Of a stretch of DNA of 64,000 nucleotides, positions 26,634 through 35,186 are shown one piece after another; position 1 is the stretch's first letter, and each line of letters starts with the position of its first letter. The stretch is from CAKZLS01 sp963771545 (GTDB lineage: Bacteria > Pseudomonadota > Alphaproteobacteria > Rhodospirillales > Defluviicoccaceae): NCBI GenBank assembly GCA_963771545.1, contig CAVYTX010000002.1, forward strand, positions 2,232,001 through 2,296,000, in the 5' to 3' direction. The notes below the pieces were generated by a model, which did not search any database, was not told the origin of the DNA, and saw only the letters and a list, made by a program, of their open reading frames with translations. A program made the position numbers and the translations under genes.

Positions 26634-27380
26634 ATGTTCGGAATTCGCAAAGACGATCCGCGTCCCGCCACCCGCCGTATGGGACGCGCGGGAATCGCCC
26701 GAGGTTTGGCTCAACGTTTGGCCCAAGATTTTGCATGGTCAGCCGCCCTCCTCGCACTCCTCGCGGCTTTATCGGTCCCTTCATTCGCCGCTCCCCAATC
26801 ACCGGGCGAAGCATCCAACTCGCCGGCGCCCAACCTGGCGTCGCGGGCCTGCGCGATGGGTAACAGGGCCCACGCCAGCGGAGATTACCAACAAGCCGTC
26901 GCCAAGTTTACCCAGTGTATGGAGACCGCCAATCTCACGCCCGAACAACGCGCCCGGGTGCTGACCAACAGGGGCTATGCGTATTTCCGTCTGGGGGAGC
27001 AGGAAATGGCCTACGCCGACTTCGACAACGCCATCGAACTCCAGCCCAATCTGGCGGTGGCTTTTTACAATCGAGGGTTGGCCGCGTTCGTGGTCGGCCG
27101 ATACGATGACGCCATCGCCAACTCCACGGAAGCCATCCGCATCGATCCGACCATGGCGGAGGCGTTCTATAACCGCGGCGCCGCCCATGCCAATCAGCGC
27201 GAGTTCGACAAGGCCATCGCCGACCTCACCGAAGCCATTCGCCTTCGCCCGAACTGGGCCCTCGCCTATCAGTCCCGCGGCGACGCGTACCTGAGGTCCG
27301 GCGACACCAAAAACGGCGCCCTGGATCACGCCGCCGCGAACCGGCTGAATGCGGCGACGGGCGCGCAACCCGCCAAGTAG
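26634..27380 (+). CDS. Secreted TPR-repeat protein, copy 2
   Basis: 248 aa from the ATG at 26634 (AAGG 9 nt upstream). The N-terminus has a basic stretch of about 30 residues, then a hydrophobic segment (WSAALLALLAALSVPSFAA), an unusually long signal peptide or a signal anchor. Four or so TPR units follow, with core motifs NRGYAYFRLGEQEMAYADF and NRGAAHANQREFDKAIADL. The end, EAIRLRPNWALAYQSRGDAY, is homologous to copy 1. The pair and the fragment between them form a local family. Function unknown. Confidence 0.85.
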   Translation: MFGIRKDDPRPATRRMGRAGIARGLAQRLAQDFAWSAALLALLAALSVPSFAAPQSPGEASNSPAPNLASRACAMGNRAHASGDYQQAVAKFTQCMETANLTPEQRARVLTNRGYAYFRLGEQEMAYADFDNAIELQPNLAVAFYNRGLAAFVVGRYDDAIANSTEAIRIDPTMAEAFYNRGAAHANQREFDKAIADLTEAIRLRPNWALAYQSRGDAYLRSGDTKNGALDHAAANRLNAATGAQPAK

Positions 27381-27449
27381 GAAGCAACCCGGGAAGCCCG
27401 GGAAACATACGTGCGCGGTGGCGAAGCGAAGTCTCCGGCGAACCCGAGG

Positions 27450-28271
27450 CTACTTGAACAGCGACTTCAGTTTGTCGGTGGCCTCCCCGACCCCCTTCTC
27501 GATGGCCTTACCCGCGCCCTCGGCTTCTTTCCCGATCGCGCGGCCGGCCTCCTTGGCCCTCATCGGGCCGCCGCCGACGTTGTCGCCGATCACCTTCATG
27601 ATGTCTTCGAGGTTCACGCCCTCGATGGCCACCCCCACCCATTTGAACAGCGTGGCGGCGATGATGGCGGCCACCTGTTCCTGGGACACGCCGCCCTCGC
27701 CCTTGCCGATGTTGCGCAAGTGGATGTTGTCGAGATTAGCGTTCATCGTCTTGCCCTCGAGGCCGGTGGCGCTGACGCTCACTACGCCCCCCTTGACGTA
27801 AAGGTCCTCGATGATCAACTTGCGTCCGGTATCCTCCTGCCCGCCCGTTCCGCCCTTGCCCTCGCCCGATCCGGTTTCGGCCTCGACGTTTCTGACGAGG
27901 GCGTCGATATTGTTGCCGTCGGCGCCGATCTCGTAGGTCACCCTCGGTTTGTCGATGACGATTTCCTTGATGACGATGGGATCGGCGGTGACGCTGCCGA
28001 TGTCGACGGCCAGCGCGATGGTGCCCACGTCGATGGCTGTCGGTGTCTCGAACCCGGCCGGGTTGGCGACGCTGAAGCCGGTGATTTCCCCCTTTCCCGA
28101 GACCGGATCGAGATCGACGCCGCCAACGCGAACGGCGGTCCCGGTATATTGCGAGCCGTATTTCTCGATCCCCGCCGCGATGATCGAATCGAGCGACGAA
28201 TACAGGATGTAGGCCACGGCGATTAAAATGGCGACGATGACTCCGCCGCCGATGAGCAGAACCCGTTTCAT
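27450..28271 (-). CDS. AsmA-like membrane-anchored protein
   Basis: 273 aa from the ATG at 28271. One N-terminal helix (VLLIGGGVIVAILIAVAYIL) anchors a periplasmic domain with the AsmA-like pattern: GTAVRVGGVDLDPVSGKGEI, IKEIVIDKPRVTYE and then KLIIEDLYVKGG. The C-terminal 60 residues are Lys/Glu/Ala/Gly rich and probably amphipathic or disordered. AsmA-family proteins act in outer membrane lipid homeostasis; the role here is unknown. The longer frame to 28325 adds only 18 residues ahead of the helix. It converges with the TPR gene; CCCGGG-AAG-CCCGGG at 27388-27402 lies between them. Confidence 0.65.
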   Translation of the reverse strand: MKRVLLIGGGVIVAILIAVAYILYSSLDSIIAAGIEKYGSQYTGTAVRVGGVDLDPVSGKGEITGFSVANPAGFETPTAIDVGTIALAVDIGSVTADPIVIKEIVIDKPRVTYEIGADGNNIDALVRNVEAETGSGEGKGGTGGQEDTGRKLIIEDLYVKGGVVSVSATGLEGKTMNANLDNIHLRNIGKGEGGVSQEQVAAIIAATLFKWVGVAIEGVNLEDIMKVIGDNVGGGPMRAKEAGRAIGKEAEGAGKAIEKGVGEATDKLKSLFK

Positions 28272-28499
28272 GGCCCGACGTCCTCGTCTCCCTTGATCCA
28301 GAGAAAGTTTAACACGGGACACCACCGCGCCGCATCGTATCGGTGAGAGCCTAATCTATCCGTTTCGGTTGGGATAGAAGCAAGTCGATGGTAAGGTTGT
28401 CGCTTGCGGTGTGTCACGAGGGGCATTTGTGGTCCGTATAGATGTGGAAATGCCGCTTGCTGAGATACTCGCGCAAACTCCGTTTCGTTGGTAGTTTGA

Positions 28500-28985
28500 C
28501 TACCTTATCGATGCGACTACCTTTCCTAGGATAATAGTTACGGCCAAGCAGAATGCGGCAAAAGAACATCCACTAGTCCAATTGTATCCACACCGTGTTT
28601 TGGTGTACTTATCCTTCTGAGCGGATCCTTCGTTCTCTCGGTACTCCCACTCAAAGTACTTGGGAAGCTGGAAGCTGCCCCAGACGGCAAGACACAACCC
28701 TATGACCATTAGGGCGGCTGCGATTGCTAAAGCCATTCTAAGCTCGGGAACCGTTGGCCAAGTTTGTCCAAGGAAGGCCAGGAGCGCGACCGCCCCGCCA
28801 CCATTGAGCACCTGGAGGTTGCAATTCGCCGCCATTCTTTGAGAACGGAGCATGTCTCGAAGAGCATTGGTAGCCTCGTTCTCGCGCCGAAATAGCTCTT
28901 TTTCAGTCTCCTCCTTGTCCAATGCAATCGATCTCCTAGCGCCACAAGAAGTTATAGCAAGCGTAAATTGGATTACACAAAACAA
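28500..28985 (-). CDS. Hypothetical membrane protein
   Basis: 161 aa at most; the upstream end is a TTG and the true start is unclear. An internal ATG (MLRSQRMAANC) near residue 45 is an alternative. There are three hydrophobic segments: GGGAVALLAFLG, ALAIAAALMVIGLCLAVWG and SFAAFCLAVTIILGKVV. An acidic/basic coiled stretch (DKEETEKELFRRENEA) precedes them. It lies in a stretch of visibly lower GC than its neighbours (about 28.4-29.8 kb), consistent with horizontal transfer. I do not recognise the family. Confidence 0.55.
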   Translation of the reverse strand: MFCVIQFTLAITSCGARRSIALDKEETEKELFRRENEATNALRDMLRSQRMAANCNLQVLNGGGAVALLAFLGQTWPTVPELRMALAIAAALMVIGLCLAVWGSFQLPKYFEWEYRENEGSAQKDKYTKTRCGYNWTSGCSFAAFCLAVTIILGKVVASIR

Positions 28986-29085
28986 TAATCCATGAACTTG
29001 AACTCAATACAACATTCCACCTTCATCAAAAAGTAAAGGCTATTGCTAATAGAAGTAAATAGCATACAAATTTTGCTAGCAGCTC

Positions 29086-29577
29086 CTAATCATATCGTTT
29101 TTTAAGTTCGTCTATAAGTAATTTCTGCATCAGTATCCCAATGATTAGACCCATATCATCATTTTTACCCATTTTTTCCGCTGTTTGTTTAGCCTCTACG
29201 AGGGCCTGATGTTCGCTTTCATTTCTCAAGTTCCCAAGTGAGTACCCTATAAACACTAGGCCATTGTCCGCTCCGCGATTAAATTCCTTGTCACCGCTAT
29301 AAACGAGATCGATGTGGCGTTTTGCTATTGCTTCTCCGTTCATATTGGACAGAGCCGTAAATACTTGTACGAGAGCTAATCCTTTATCATAACTTGACAG
29401 ATTGCCCCCTGAGGCCATTTGTAACAAAGTGGCAATTATAGACCCAATAAACCCAAGTATATATTCATCCGTCCAAAATCCTGCCGGCAGGCCATAGTTG
29501 TCTTGAACAGTTGCGACAATCGGGCGTATGTGGTCAATGGTTGCTTGAACAGCTTTTCGACGCTTTGATCCGAACAT
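29086..29577 (-). CDS. Hypothetical protein
   Basis: 163 aa, ATG preceded by GGAG directly. Soluble, with a glycine-containing hydrophobic stretch (YILGFIGSIIATLLQMASGG) and a C-terminal helical KKRYD tail. It is AT-richer than the surrounding genes, like 28500-28985. It is on the same strand as that gene, with 100 bp of AT-rich sequence between. No family recognised. The helix-rich pattern would fit a small cytosolic accessory protein of mobile origin, which is inference. Confidence 0.55.
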   Translation of the reverse strand: MFGSKRRKAVQATIDHIRPIVATVQDNYGLPAGFWTDEYILGFIGSIIATLLQMASGGNLSSYDKGLALVQVFTALSNMNGEAIAKRHIDLVYSGDKEFNRGADNGLVFIGYSLGNLRNESEHQALVEAKQTAEKMGKNDDMGLIIGILMQKLLIDELKKRYD

Positions 29578-29676
29578 CTCCGTGGCCTTTATCTCTAAAT
29601 CTGAAAAATGAGCGGCTAATGCGTTATTCTATAACGCGCACCTCGCGTAGAGCGCAATTACGCGTAACTCGCGTAC

Positions 29677-29754
29677 GGCGCAATAGCGGAACGTATTGCG
29701 CCTCATGTATTTCAACGCCACGCATTCGGCGGGTTACGCATCCGCTAATCCGCC
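29677..29754. repeat. Palindromic intergenic repeats
   Basis: GGCGCAATA/TATTGCGCC (29677-29685 and 29694-29702) is a perfect 9-bp stem. About 25 bp later GGCGGGTTACGC with GCTAATCCGCC (29728-29754) resembles the TTACGC...TAATCCGCC palindromes dispersed through many proteobacterial genomes. The surrounding 29.6-29.76 kb is full of short GCGTAA/GCGCAAT motifs. They sit at the edge of the low-GC island. Confidence 0.6.
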
Positions 29755-29788
29755 TACGTTTTTTTAATTTTCCCCTGCACCCCCGGGT

Positions 29789-30004
29789 TTAGGCGATCTT
29801 CGTCGCCTTCAGCGGCAGTTCAACCGTTTCCAAAGTCGTCAGGTCGAGATGGGTGGACGCTTGGTCGATGTCGAATCCCACCACTTCACCCTTGGCGTTG
29901 AGATCGACATTCAAGCCATTGGCGACTTCGCGGGCTTCCGTTCCCGGTTCGGCGCGAAGCTCGATGGTGAGGCTGTCGGTATCAGGGTAGTAGTGCAGTT
30001 TCAT
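29789..30004 (-). CDS. DUF2283 domain protein, copy 1
   Basis: 71 aa. The pattern MKLHYYPDTDSLTIEL, then GLNVDLNAKGEVVGFDI and a Leu-rich C-terminus, is DUF2283, a small beta-rich domain commonly paired with DUF4258 toxins. GAGGACC precedes the ATG by a few bases. It is the last gene in the string running minus from 31020. A second DUF2283 protein is at 30452. Its function is presumably antitoxin-like, but this is inferred from family context. Confidence 0.8.
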   Translation of the reverse strand: MKLHYYPDTDSLTIELRAEPGTEAREVANGLNVDLNAKGEVVGFDIDQASTHLDLTTLETVELPLKATKIA

Positions 30005-30121
30005 GACCGGTCCTCACGAAAATCTCGATCGAAGGAAGCGCTATAAATCGTCTCGCCTTTGTTCGGTTCTGGTGTCGACAAACGCATCAATGCGGTCAGA
30101 CCGTTTGATCGCCCCTTGCAC

Positions 30122-30428
30122 CTATCCGGACGCCCCGCCCGGCTGCGATGACGGATCGCCATAGTCCCGTTGCCAGTCGTCGGGATGGGCTTTGTACCAC
30201 AGCGTGTCGGCGTCGATCTCTACGTCGTCGGGCCAACCGATAGCGTCGCCATCCTGAAGGACCCGAAGCTCTGACACGAAAATGTCCGGATTGGACCGCA
30301 GTGGCGCGGTAACCTCGCCGGTCGCAATGAACTCAGCCAGATCGACTTCGGATCGCTCGCCGCCCTCGAACTCCAACTCGACGGTGAAGTCCGCGCGCGC
30401 CTTGGCCTCAACTCACTTGATGGATCAT
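30122..30428 (-). pseudogene. DUF2442 domain protein with a 1-nt frameshift after codon 5
   Basis: From the ATG at 30428, which has a perfect AAGGAG 5 nt upstream, the frame reads M-I-H-Q-V and then hits TGA. Dropping one base at 30413 gives M-I-H-Q-V-V-E-A-K-A-R-A-D-F-T-V-E, the expected DUF2442 start. It then continues in the open frame with GGERSEVDLAEF, PLRSNPDIF and a typical end W-x-D-D-V-E-I-D-A-D-T-L-W. The only in-frame alternative is a TTG at 30376. So either a sequencing or assembly insertion or a real lesion. DUF2442 proteins are small TA-associated partners. Confidence 0.75.
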
Positions 30429-30451
30429 CGCTCCTTCCTCACGAAAGCTCC

Positions 30452-30649
30452 TCAGATAGCAACGTGCAGATTGACGCTGGTGATGTCGGGGATGCGCTTC
30501 GAGGCGTCGAGGATCTCGATCCCTAGCAGATTGCCGGAATCGTCGTAGTCGAGGATGACGCCAGGCTTGTCCTCGTCGCTCTCCGCCACCTCTCCGGGGG
30601 CGAGGTCGATGCTCAGGGTGTCGGTTCTCGGGTCGTAGGTAACATTCAT
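30452..30649 (-). CDS. DUF2283 domain protein, copy 2 (probable antitoxin)
   Basis: 65 aa: MNVTYDPRTDTLSIDL, then DDSGNLLGIEILDASK, a full DUF2283 domain. It starts within the last codon of the DUF4258 gene (ATGA-type 4-bp overlap at 30646-30649), the translational coupling usual for toxin-antitoxin pairs. In the DUF4258-DUF2283 arrangement the DUF2283 protein is the likely antitoxin; this comes from family association, not from anything testable here. Confidence 0.85.
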   Translation of the reverse strand: MNVTYDPRTDTLSIDLAPGEVAESDEDKPGVILDYDDSGNLLGIEILDASKRIPDITSVNLHVAI

Positions 30650-30922
30650 TTGGACCTCCGATACTTATTCAGACGGCTGGTGCGATAAACGGCAACCACT
30701 TCCGGCGGGATCCGATCCACATCAACGAACACGCGAATCAGATATTCGCGCGGGGGATCACACATGGCAAAGCATTTCTGCGCGACCTGCCGACCCGGGC
30801 GCACCGAGTTAACGGTCTCCGGAGAACCCAAGGTCTCGCGCACATCACCCCTCGGAAATACCGCGACGCGCCATGCGGACGCGAGCGTGCTCGGTTAGGA
30901 TGGCCGCCATGAGACGTTTCAT
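30646..30922 (-). pseudogene. DUF4258 toxin-like gene with a 1-nt frameshift
   Basis: From ATG 30922 (or 30910) the frame reads MKRLMAAILTEHARVRMARR then GISEG followed by a stop. Removing one G from the GGGG at 30848-30851 (C on the plus strand) joins this to GDVRETLGSPETVNSVRPGR, then EYLIRVFVDVDRIPPEV and AVYRTSRLNKYRR, a complete DUF4258 domain of about 91 aa. Both halves are highly family-like, so the gene was recently whole or the extra G is a sequence error. Without the correction only a 65-aa fragment (30646-30843) remains. DUF4258 proteins resemble RelE-like nucleases and are predicted toxins. Confidence 0.8.
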
Positions 30923-31020
30923 AGCGCCCAGTCCCTGACCCTCGTGGTGTCGTCACCGATCATGCTGATTTCATCATCGCGGGCCATTTTGCGAGCGTCT
31001 CTGGCTGCGCTGAAGTTCAT
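30919..31020 (-). CDS. 33-aa ORF coupled to the DUF4258 gene
   Basis: MNFSAARDARKMARDD continues to TTRVRDWAL. GGAGG lies 12 nt before the ATG, and its TGA overlaps the next ATG by 4 bp (ATGA at 30919-30922). It is the first gene of the toxin-like string. No family recognised. The overlap suggests that it is translated and couples expression of the next gene; it may be a leader peptide or the remnant of an antitoxin. Confidence 0.45.
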   Translation of the reverse strand: MNFSAARDARKMARDDEISMIGDDTTRVRDWAL

Positions 31021-31076
31021 TTCTCACGTTCCTCCGCCAGGGTACTCTTCTCGCTAAACGGGGACAACCGCCCCTC

Positions 31077-32925
31077 TTACCGCGCCACCAGGCCGTGTTC
31101 GGCGGCGTGGGTTTGGCAGATTTTTAGGATGGACTGGCCGTAGCGCTCCAGTTTGGCGGCGCCGATGCCGGGGACGTCGCTGAGACGCGCGAGGGTGCCG
31201 GGGCAGGCGCGGGCGAGTTCGAGCAAAGTGGCGTCGTGAAAGACCACGTAGGCCGGTACGCCATGGGCTTTCGCGGTTTCGCTGCGCCACTCCCGGAGCC
31301 GGTCCCACAGCACGCTCTCGACCGCGTCGAGGTCGGCGGCGGTGGCGCCAACCGCGGTGGAACGAGCCGCTTTCACTTTCGCGGCCCGGCCCTTGGCCGG
31401 CTTGCGCAGCGTCACCGTTCGTGTGCCCTTGAGCACGGCGCGGCTCGCGTCACCCAGGCGCAGCGCGCCGAAGGCGTCGTGATCCACGTCCAGCATGCCG
31501 AACGCGACGAGCTGGCGGAACACGGCGCGCCAATCCTTCTCGCTCAATTCCTGGCCGATGCCGTAGGTGCTGACCTTGTCGTGGCGCCATTGGCGAATGC
31601 GCTCGGTATCGCGGCCCGAGCAGCACGTGGCACAGGTGGGCGGCGCCGAAACGCTGCCCGGTGCGGTAGACGCAGGACAGCGCCTTTCGCGCGGCCTCGG
31701 TGCCGTCCCAGGTCTCGGGCGCATCGAGGCAAACATCGCAGTTGCCGCAGGGCTCGCTCTCCTCGCCGAAGTAGGCGAGCATGCGTTGCCGCCGGCAGGT
31801 GGCGCTTTCGCACAGCGCCAGCAGCGCGTCCAGCTTGGCATGCGCCAAGCGCCGGAAGGTCTCGTCGGCGCCGGACTCGTTGATCATGCGGCGGTGCTGC
31901 ACGGCATCGTTGAGGCCGTAGGTCATCCAGGCATCGGCGGGCAGGCCGTCGCGGCCGGCGCGGCCGGTCTCCTGGTAGTAGCCCTCGACGCTTTTCGGCA
32001 CGTCGAGGTGGGCGACGAAGCGCACGTCCGGCTTATCGATGCCCATGCCGAAGGCGATGGTCGCCACCACCACGACGCCGTCGTCGCGTAGAAACGCATC
32101 CTGGGCGCGGCGGCGCGCTTCGGCGTCCATCCCAGCGTGGTAGGGCAGCGCCCGGACGCCTTGGCCGGTCAGCCACTCGGCGGTTTCGTCCACCTTCCGG
32201 CGCGACAGGCAATAGACGATCCCCAATTCGCCGGTGTGCTCGGTGGTTATGAACTTCAGCAGCTGCGCCCGGGCGTTATTCTTCTCGACGATGCGGTAGC
32301 GGATGTTGGGCCGGTCGAAGCTGGAGACGAAGACGCGCGCGCCCTGCAATCGCAGGCGCTGGACGATCTCGCTCCGGGTCGTGGCGTCCGCCGTCGCGGT
32401 GAGGGCGATGCGCGGCACCTGCGGGAAGCGCTCGTGAAGCACGGAAAGCTGGATGTAGTCCGGCCGGAAGTCGTGTCCCCACTGCGAGACGCAATGGGCC
32501 TCGTCGATGGCGAATAGCGCCAGGCCGGGATCGGCGGCAACGCGCTCCAAGAGCCCCATGAACCGAGGCGTTAACAGACGTTCAGGAGCGACATACAACA
32601 GCTCGAACGCGCCCGCCGCGAAACCGCGCTCCACCGCGAGCGCTTCATCTAACGGCAGGGATGAATTGAGATACGCCGCCTCGATGCCCAGTTCCCGGAG
32701 CGCCGCCACTTGGTCGTGCATCAGGGCGATCAGCGGCGAGACGACGATACCGACACCGCCCCGCGCCAGAGCCGGAATTTGATAGCACAGCGATTTGCCG
32801 CTCGCCGTCGGCATCAGCACCAGCGCGTCGCCGCCCGCCGTCATATGATCGATGACCTCCCCCTGACCATCGCGAAAGGCGGGGTAGCCAAAGACCGTAT
32901 TAAGAATGGAAAGGGTATCGGACAT
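31077..32925 (-). pseudogene. recQ: ATP-dependent DNA helicase RecQ, frameshifted
   Basis: From ATG 32925, helicase motifs run in order: PTASGKSLCYQIPAL (Walker A), AIDEAHCVSQWGHDFRPDY (DEAH), TATAD and GRAGRDG. The zinc site CESATCRRQR then CGNCDVC follows. After HVLLG the frame breaks. In the adjacent frame the text continues GRDTERIRQWRHDKVSTYG and then a winged-helix region and HRDC domain (RLSDVPGIGAAKLERYG) to the stop at 31077. One extra G near 31613-31614 explains it. Both parts are well conserved, so the loss is recent or an error of sequence. If real, it yields a protein without the winged-helix and HRDC DNA-binding domains. Confidence 0.85.
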
Positions 32926-32996
32926 CGGCGGGAGTATAGCGATTGTGCGCGACCCGAACCATGGCTGACAACTCAGCTTCGTTCGATTGGCAAGCG

Positions 32997-34046
32997 TCAA
33001 CAGATCCGGGGAAGCTGCTCGCCGGCGAGCCAGTCGATGATGCGATCGCCGCCGAAGGCCGTTTCCATCCGCACGAAATGATGATCGTCCTCGACCGCTT
33101 CGCCGATGATGGCGGCGTTCCGGCCCAACGGGTGGGCGCGCATGACCGACAGCAGCGTCTCGGCATCACTCGCGTCGCAGAACGCCAACAGCTTGCCCTC
33201 GTTGGCCACGTAGAGAGGGTCGAGACCCAGCAGCTCGCAGGCGCCGCGCACCGCCGTGGCGATGGGGATGGCCGCTTCCCGGATCTTCATGCCGACCCTG
33301 GATTCGCGGGCGATTTCGTTGAGCACGGTGGCCACGCCTCCGCGGGTCGGATCGCGCATCATGTGGATATCCGGGACGGCCCTGATCATGTCGGCGACGA
33401 GGGTGTGGAGCGCCGCCGAATCCGAGACGATCTCGGTCTCGAAGGACAGATTTTCCCGCTTGGACATGACGGCGACGCCGTGGTCGCCGAGAGTGCCGTT
33501 GACCAGGATCCTGTCGCCCGGAACCGCGCGATGGGGCGCCACCCGGACGCCGTCCGGCACCCTGCCGACGCCGGTGGTGGTGATGAAGATGCCGTCGCCC
33601 TTGCCGCGCTCGACGACCTTGGTATCGCCAGTCACCACGGGCACGCCGGCGTCCCGGGCGGCGGCGGCCATGGACTCGACGATCCTCTTGAGATCGGCCA
33701 GCGGAAACCCCTCCTCGATGATCATGCCCACCGAAAGGAACAGCGGCCACGCCCCGCCCATGGCCACGTCGTTGACGGTCCCATGTACCGCCAGCGAGCC
33801 GATGTCGCCGCCGGGAAAAAACAGCGGCGAGATGACGAAGCCGTCGGTGGTCATCACCATGCGTCCGGCGTCTACCTCGAAACAGGCGTGGTCGTTATGC
33901 TGGGCCAGATAGGCGTTGTCGAAGTGAGCCTCGAACAGCTCCTCGATCAGTTGGGCCATGACCCGCCCGCCGCCGCCGTGCGAGAGATCGATCCGGCCCT
34001 TCTTGATGTCGAGCGGCCGGCCGTAGGACCTTTTCACTGCATCCAT
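32997..34046 (-). CDS. hypE: Hydrogenase maturation protein HypE
   Basis: 349 aa. AIR-synthase-like ATP-binding fold with IDLSHGGGGRVM, TTDGFVISP and RDPTRGGVATVLNE, and the C-terminal PRIC whose Cys carries the carbamoyl that is dehydrated to thiocyanate for the CN ligands of the [NiFe] site. It works with HypF in this step and then with the HypC-HypD complex. It lies 9 bp after hypD. The C-terminal PRIC is intact, which argues that it works. Confidence 0.97.
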   Translation of the reverse strand: MDAVKRSYGRPLDIKKGRIDLSHGGGGRVMAQLIEELFEAHFDNAYLAQHNDHACFEVDAGRMVMTTDGFVISPLFFPGGDIGSLAVHGTVNDVAMGGAWPLFLSVGMIIEEGFPLADLKRIVESMAAAARDAGVPVVTGDTKVVERGKGDGIFITTTGVGRVPDGVRVAPHRAVPGDRILVNGTLGDHGVAVMSKRENLSFETEIVSDSAALHTLVADMIRAVPDIHMMRDPTRGGVATVLNEIARESRVGMKIREAAIPIATAVRGACELLGLDPLYVANEGKLLAFCDASDAETLLSVMRAHPLGRNAAIIGEAVEDDHHFVRMETAFGGDRIIDWLAGEQLPRIC

Positions 34047-34055
34047 GGAGCTATC

Positions 34056-35186
34056 TTATTGTTCGCGGAACCGGCCGAAGCTGTAATACGCCGCGCACGC
34101 GCCCTCGGAAGAGACCATGCACGAGCCGATGGGATTGTCGGGCGTGCACACGGTGCCGAAGATCTTGCAGTCCGTGGGCTTCTTGACGCCGCGCAGGACC
34201 GCGCCGCACTCGCACGCCTTGTTGTCCGGAACCCGGACCTCGGTCAGCGCGAACCGCTTCTCCGCGTCGAAGTCGGCGAACTCGTCCTTGATGCGGAGCG
34301 CGCTGTAGGGCACCTCGCCAAGACCGCGCCATTCGAAACTCTTACGCAACTCGAACACTTCGGCCACCAGGGCCTGGGCCTTGAGGTTGCCCTCGCGAGT
34401 GACCACCCTGTTGTATTCGTTTTCCACTTCGGCCCGGCCCTCGTTGAGCTGGCGGACCAGCATAAGGATGGCCTGCATCACGTCCAAGGGCTCGAAACCG
34501 GCGATGACCACCGGCCGCTGGTATTCCTCGGCGAAGAACTCGAACGGGCCGCTGCCGATGACGGCGCTGACGTGCGCCGGTCCGATGAACCCGTCCAGCG
34601 GCACCGTGCCGTACTTGCGCACCTCCGGGCTCTCCAGAATGCTGGTGATGGCCGCTGATGTCAGGACATGGTTGCAGTGGATGGTGAAGTTATCGAGCCG
34701 CCGGGCGGCGGCCTGCTTGAGAGCGACCGCCGTCGGCGGGGTCGTGGTCTCGAAGCCGATGGCGAAAAACACCACCTGCCGGTTCGGATTGCTCTCGGCG
34801 ATCATGAACGCGTCGAGGGTCGAGTACACCATGCGCACGTCGCAGCCCTCGGCCTTGGCCGTGAGCAGGCTCATGCGCTGGACCCCCGGCACGCGCAGGA
34901 CATCGCCATAAGTGCAGAGGATGACCCCATGGTCACGGGCAAGCTGCACGGCTTGATCGATCCGGCCGATGGGCAGAACGCAGACCGGACAGCCGGGGCC
35001 ATGAATCATGTGCACGTTATCGGGCAGGAGGTCCCGGATCCCGTAGCGGAAAATGGCGTGGGTATGGCCGCCGCAGAATTCCATCAAATTGTAAGCGCGG
35101 TTCGCGCGCGCCTCGCCGGCGATGACCGACGCCAGATTGCGGGCGAGGTCGCGATCGCGGAATTCGTCGACGTAGCGCACCATCAT
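34056..35186 (-). CDS. hypD: Hydrogenase maturation factor HypD
   Basis: 376 aa. LMEFCGGHTHAIFRYGI, IHGPGCPVCVLP and the C-terminal CECGAVLRG and KIFGTVCTPDNPIGSC are the conserved Cys motifs that hold the [4Fe-4S] cluster and the Fe(CN)2CO scaffold. The start at 35186 overlaps the hypC stop by 4 bp (ATGA); the long upstream extension of the frame lies inside hypC in another reading and is discarded. Complexes with HypC. Typical size. Confidence 0.97.
   Translation of the reverse strand: MMVRYVDEFRDRDLARNLASVIAGEARANRAYNLMEFCGGHTHAIFRYGIRDLLPDNVHMIHGPGCPVCVLPIGRIDQAVQLARDHGVILCTYGDVLRVPGVQRMSLLTAKAEGCDVRMVYSTLDAFMIAESNPNRQVVFFAIGFETTTPPTAVALKQAAARRLDNFTIHCNHVLTSAAITSILESPEVRKYGTVPLDGFIGPAHVSAVIGSGPFEFFAEEYQRPVVIAGFEPLDVMQAILMLVRQLNEGRAEVENEYNRVVTREGNLKAQALVAEVFELRKSFEWRGLGEVPYSALRIKDEFADFDAEKRFALTEVRVPDNKACECGAVLRGVKKPTDCKIFGTVCTPDNPIGSCMVSSEGACAAYYSFGRFREQ

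Noticed and set aside
28983..28985. TTG start of the 161-aa membrane protein read as a lipoprotein
   Set aside because: There is an I-T-S-C lipobox-like stretch, but no positively charged N-terminus and no ATG, so I do not claim it.
33166..33750. 194-aa frame inside hypE
   Set aside because: Arg/Gly-rich shadow of HypE in another frame; the HypE frame is complete and family-like.
32943..34658. 571-aa plus-strand frame opposite hypE and hypD
   Set aside because: Low-complexity translation antisense to two well-conserved genes; a shadow of GC-rich codons.
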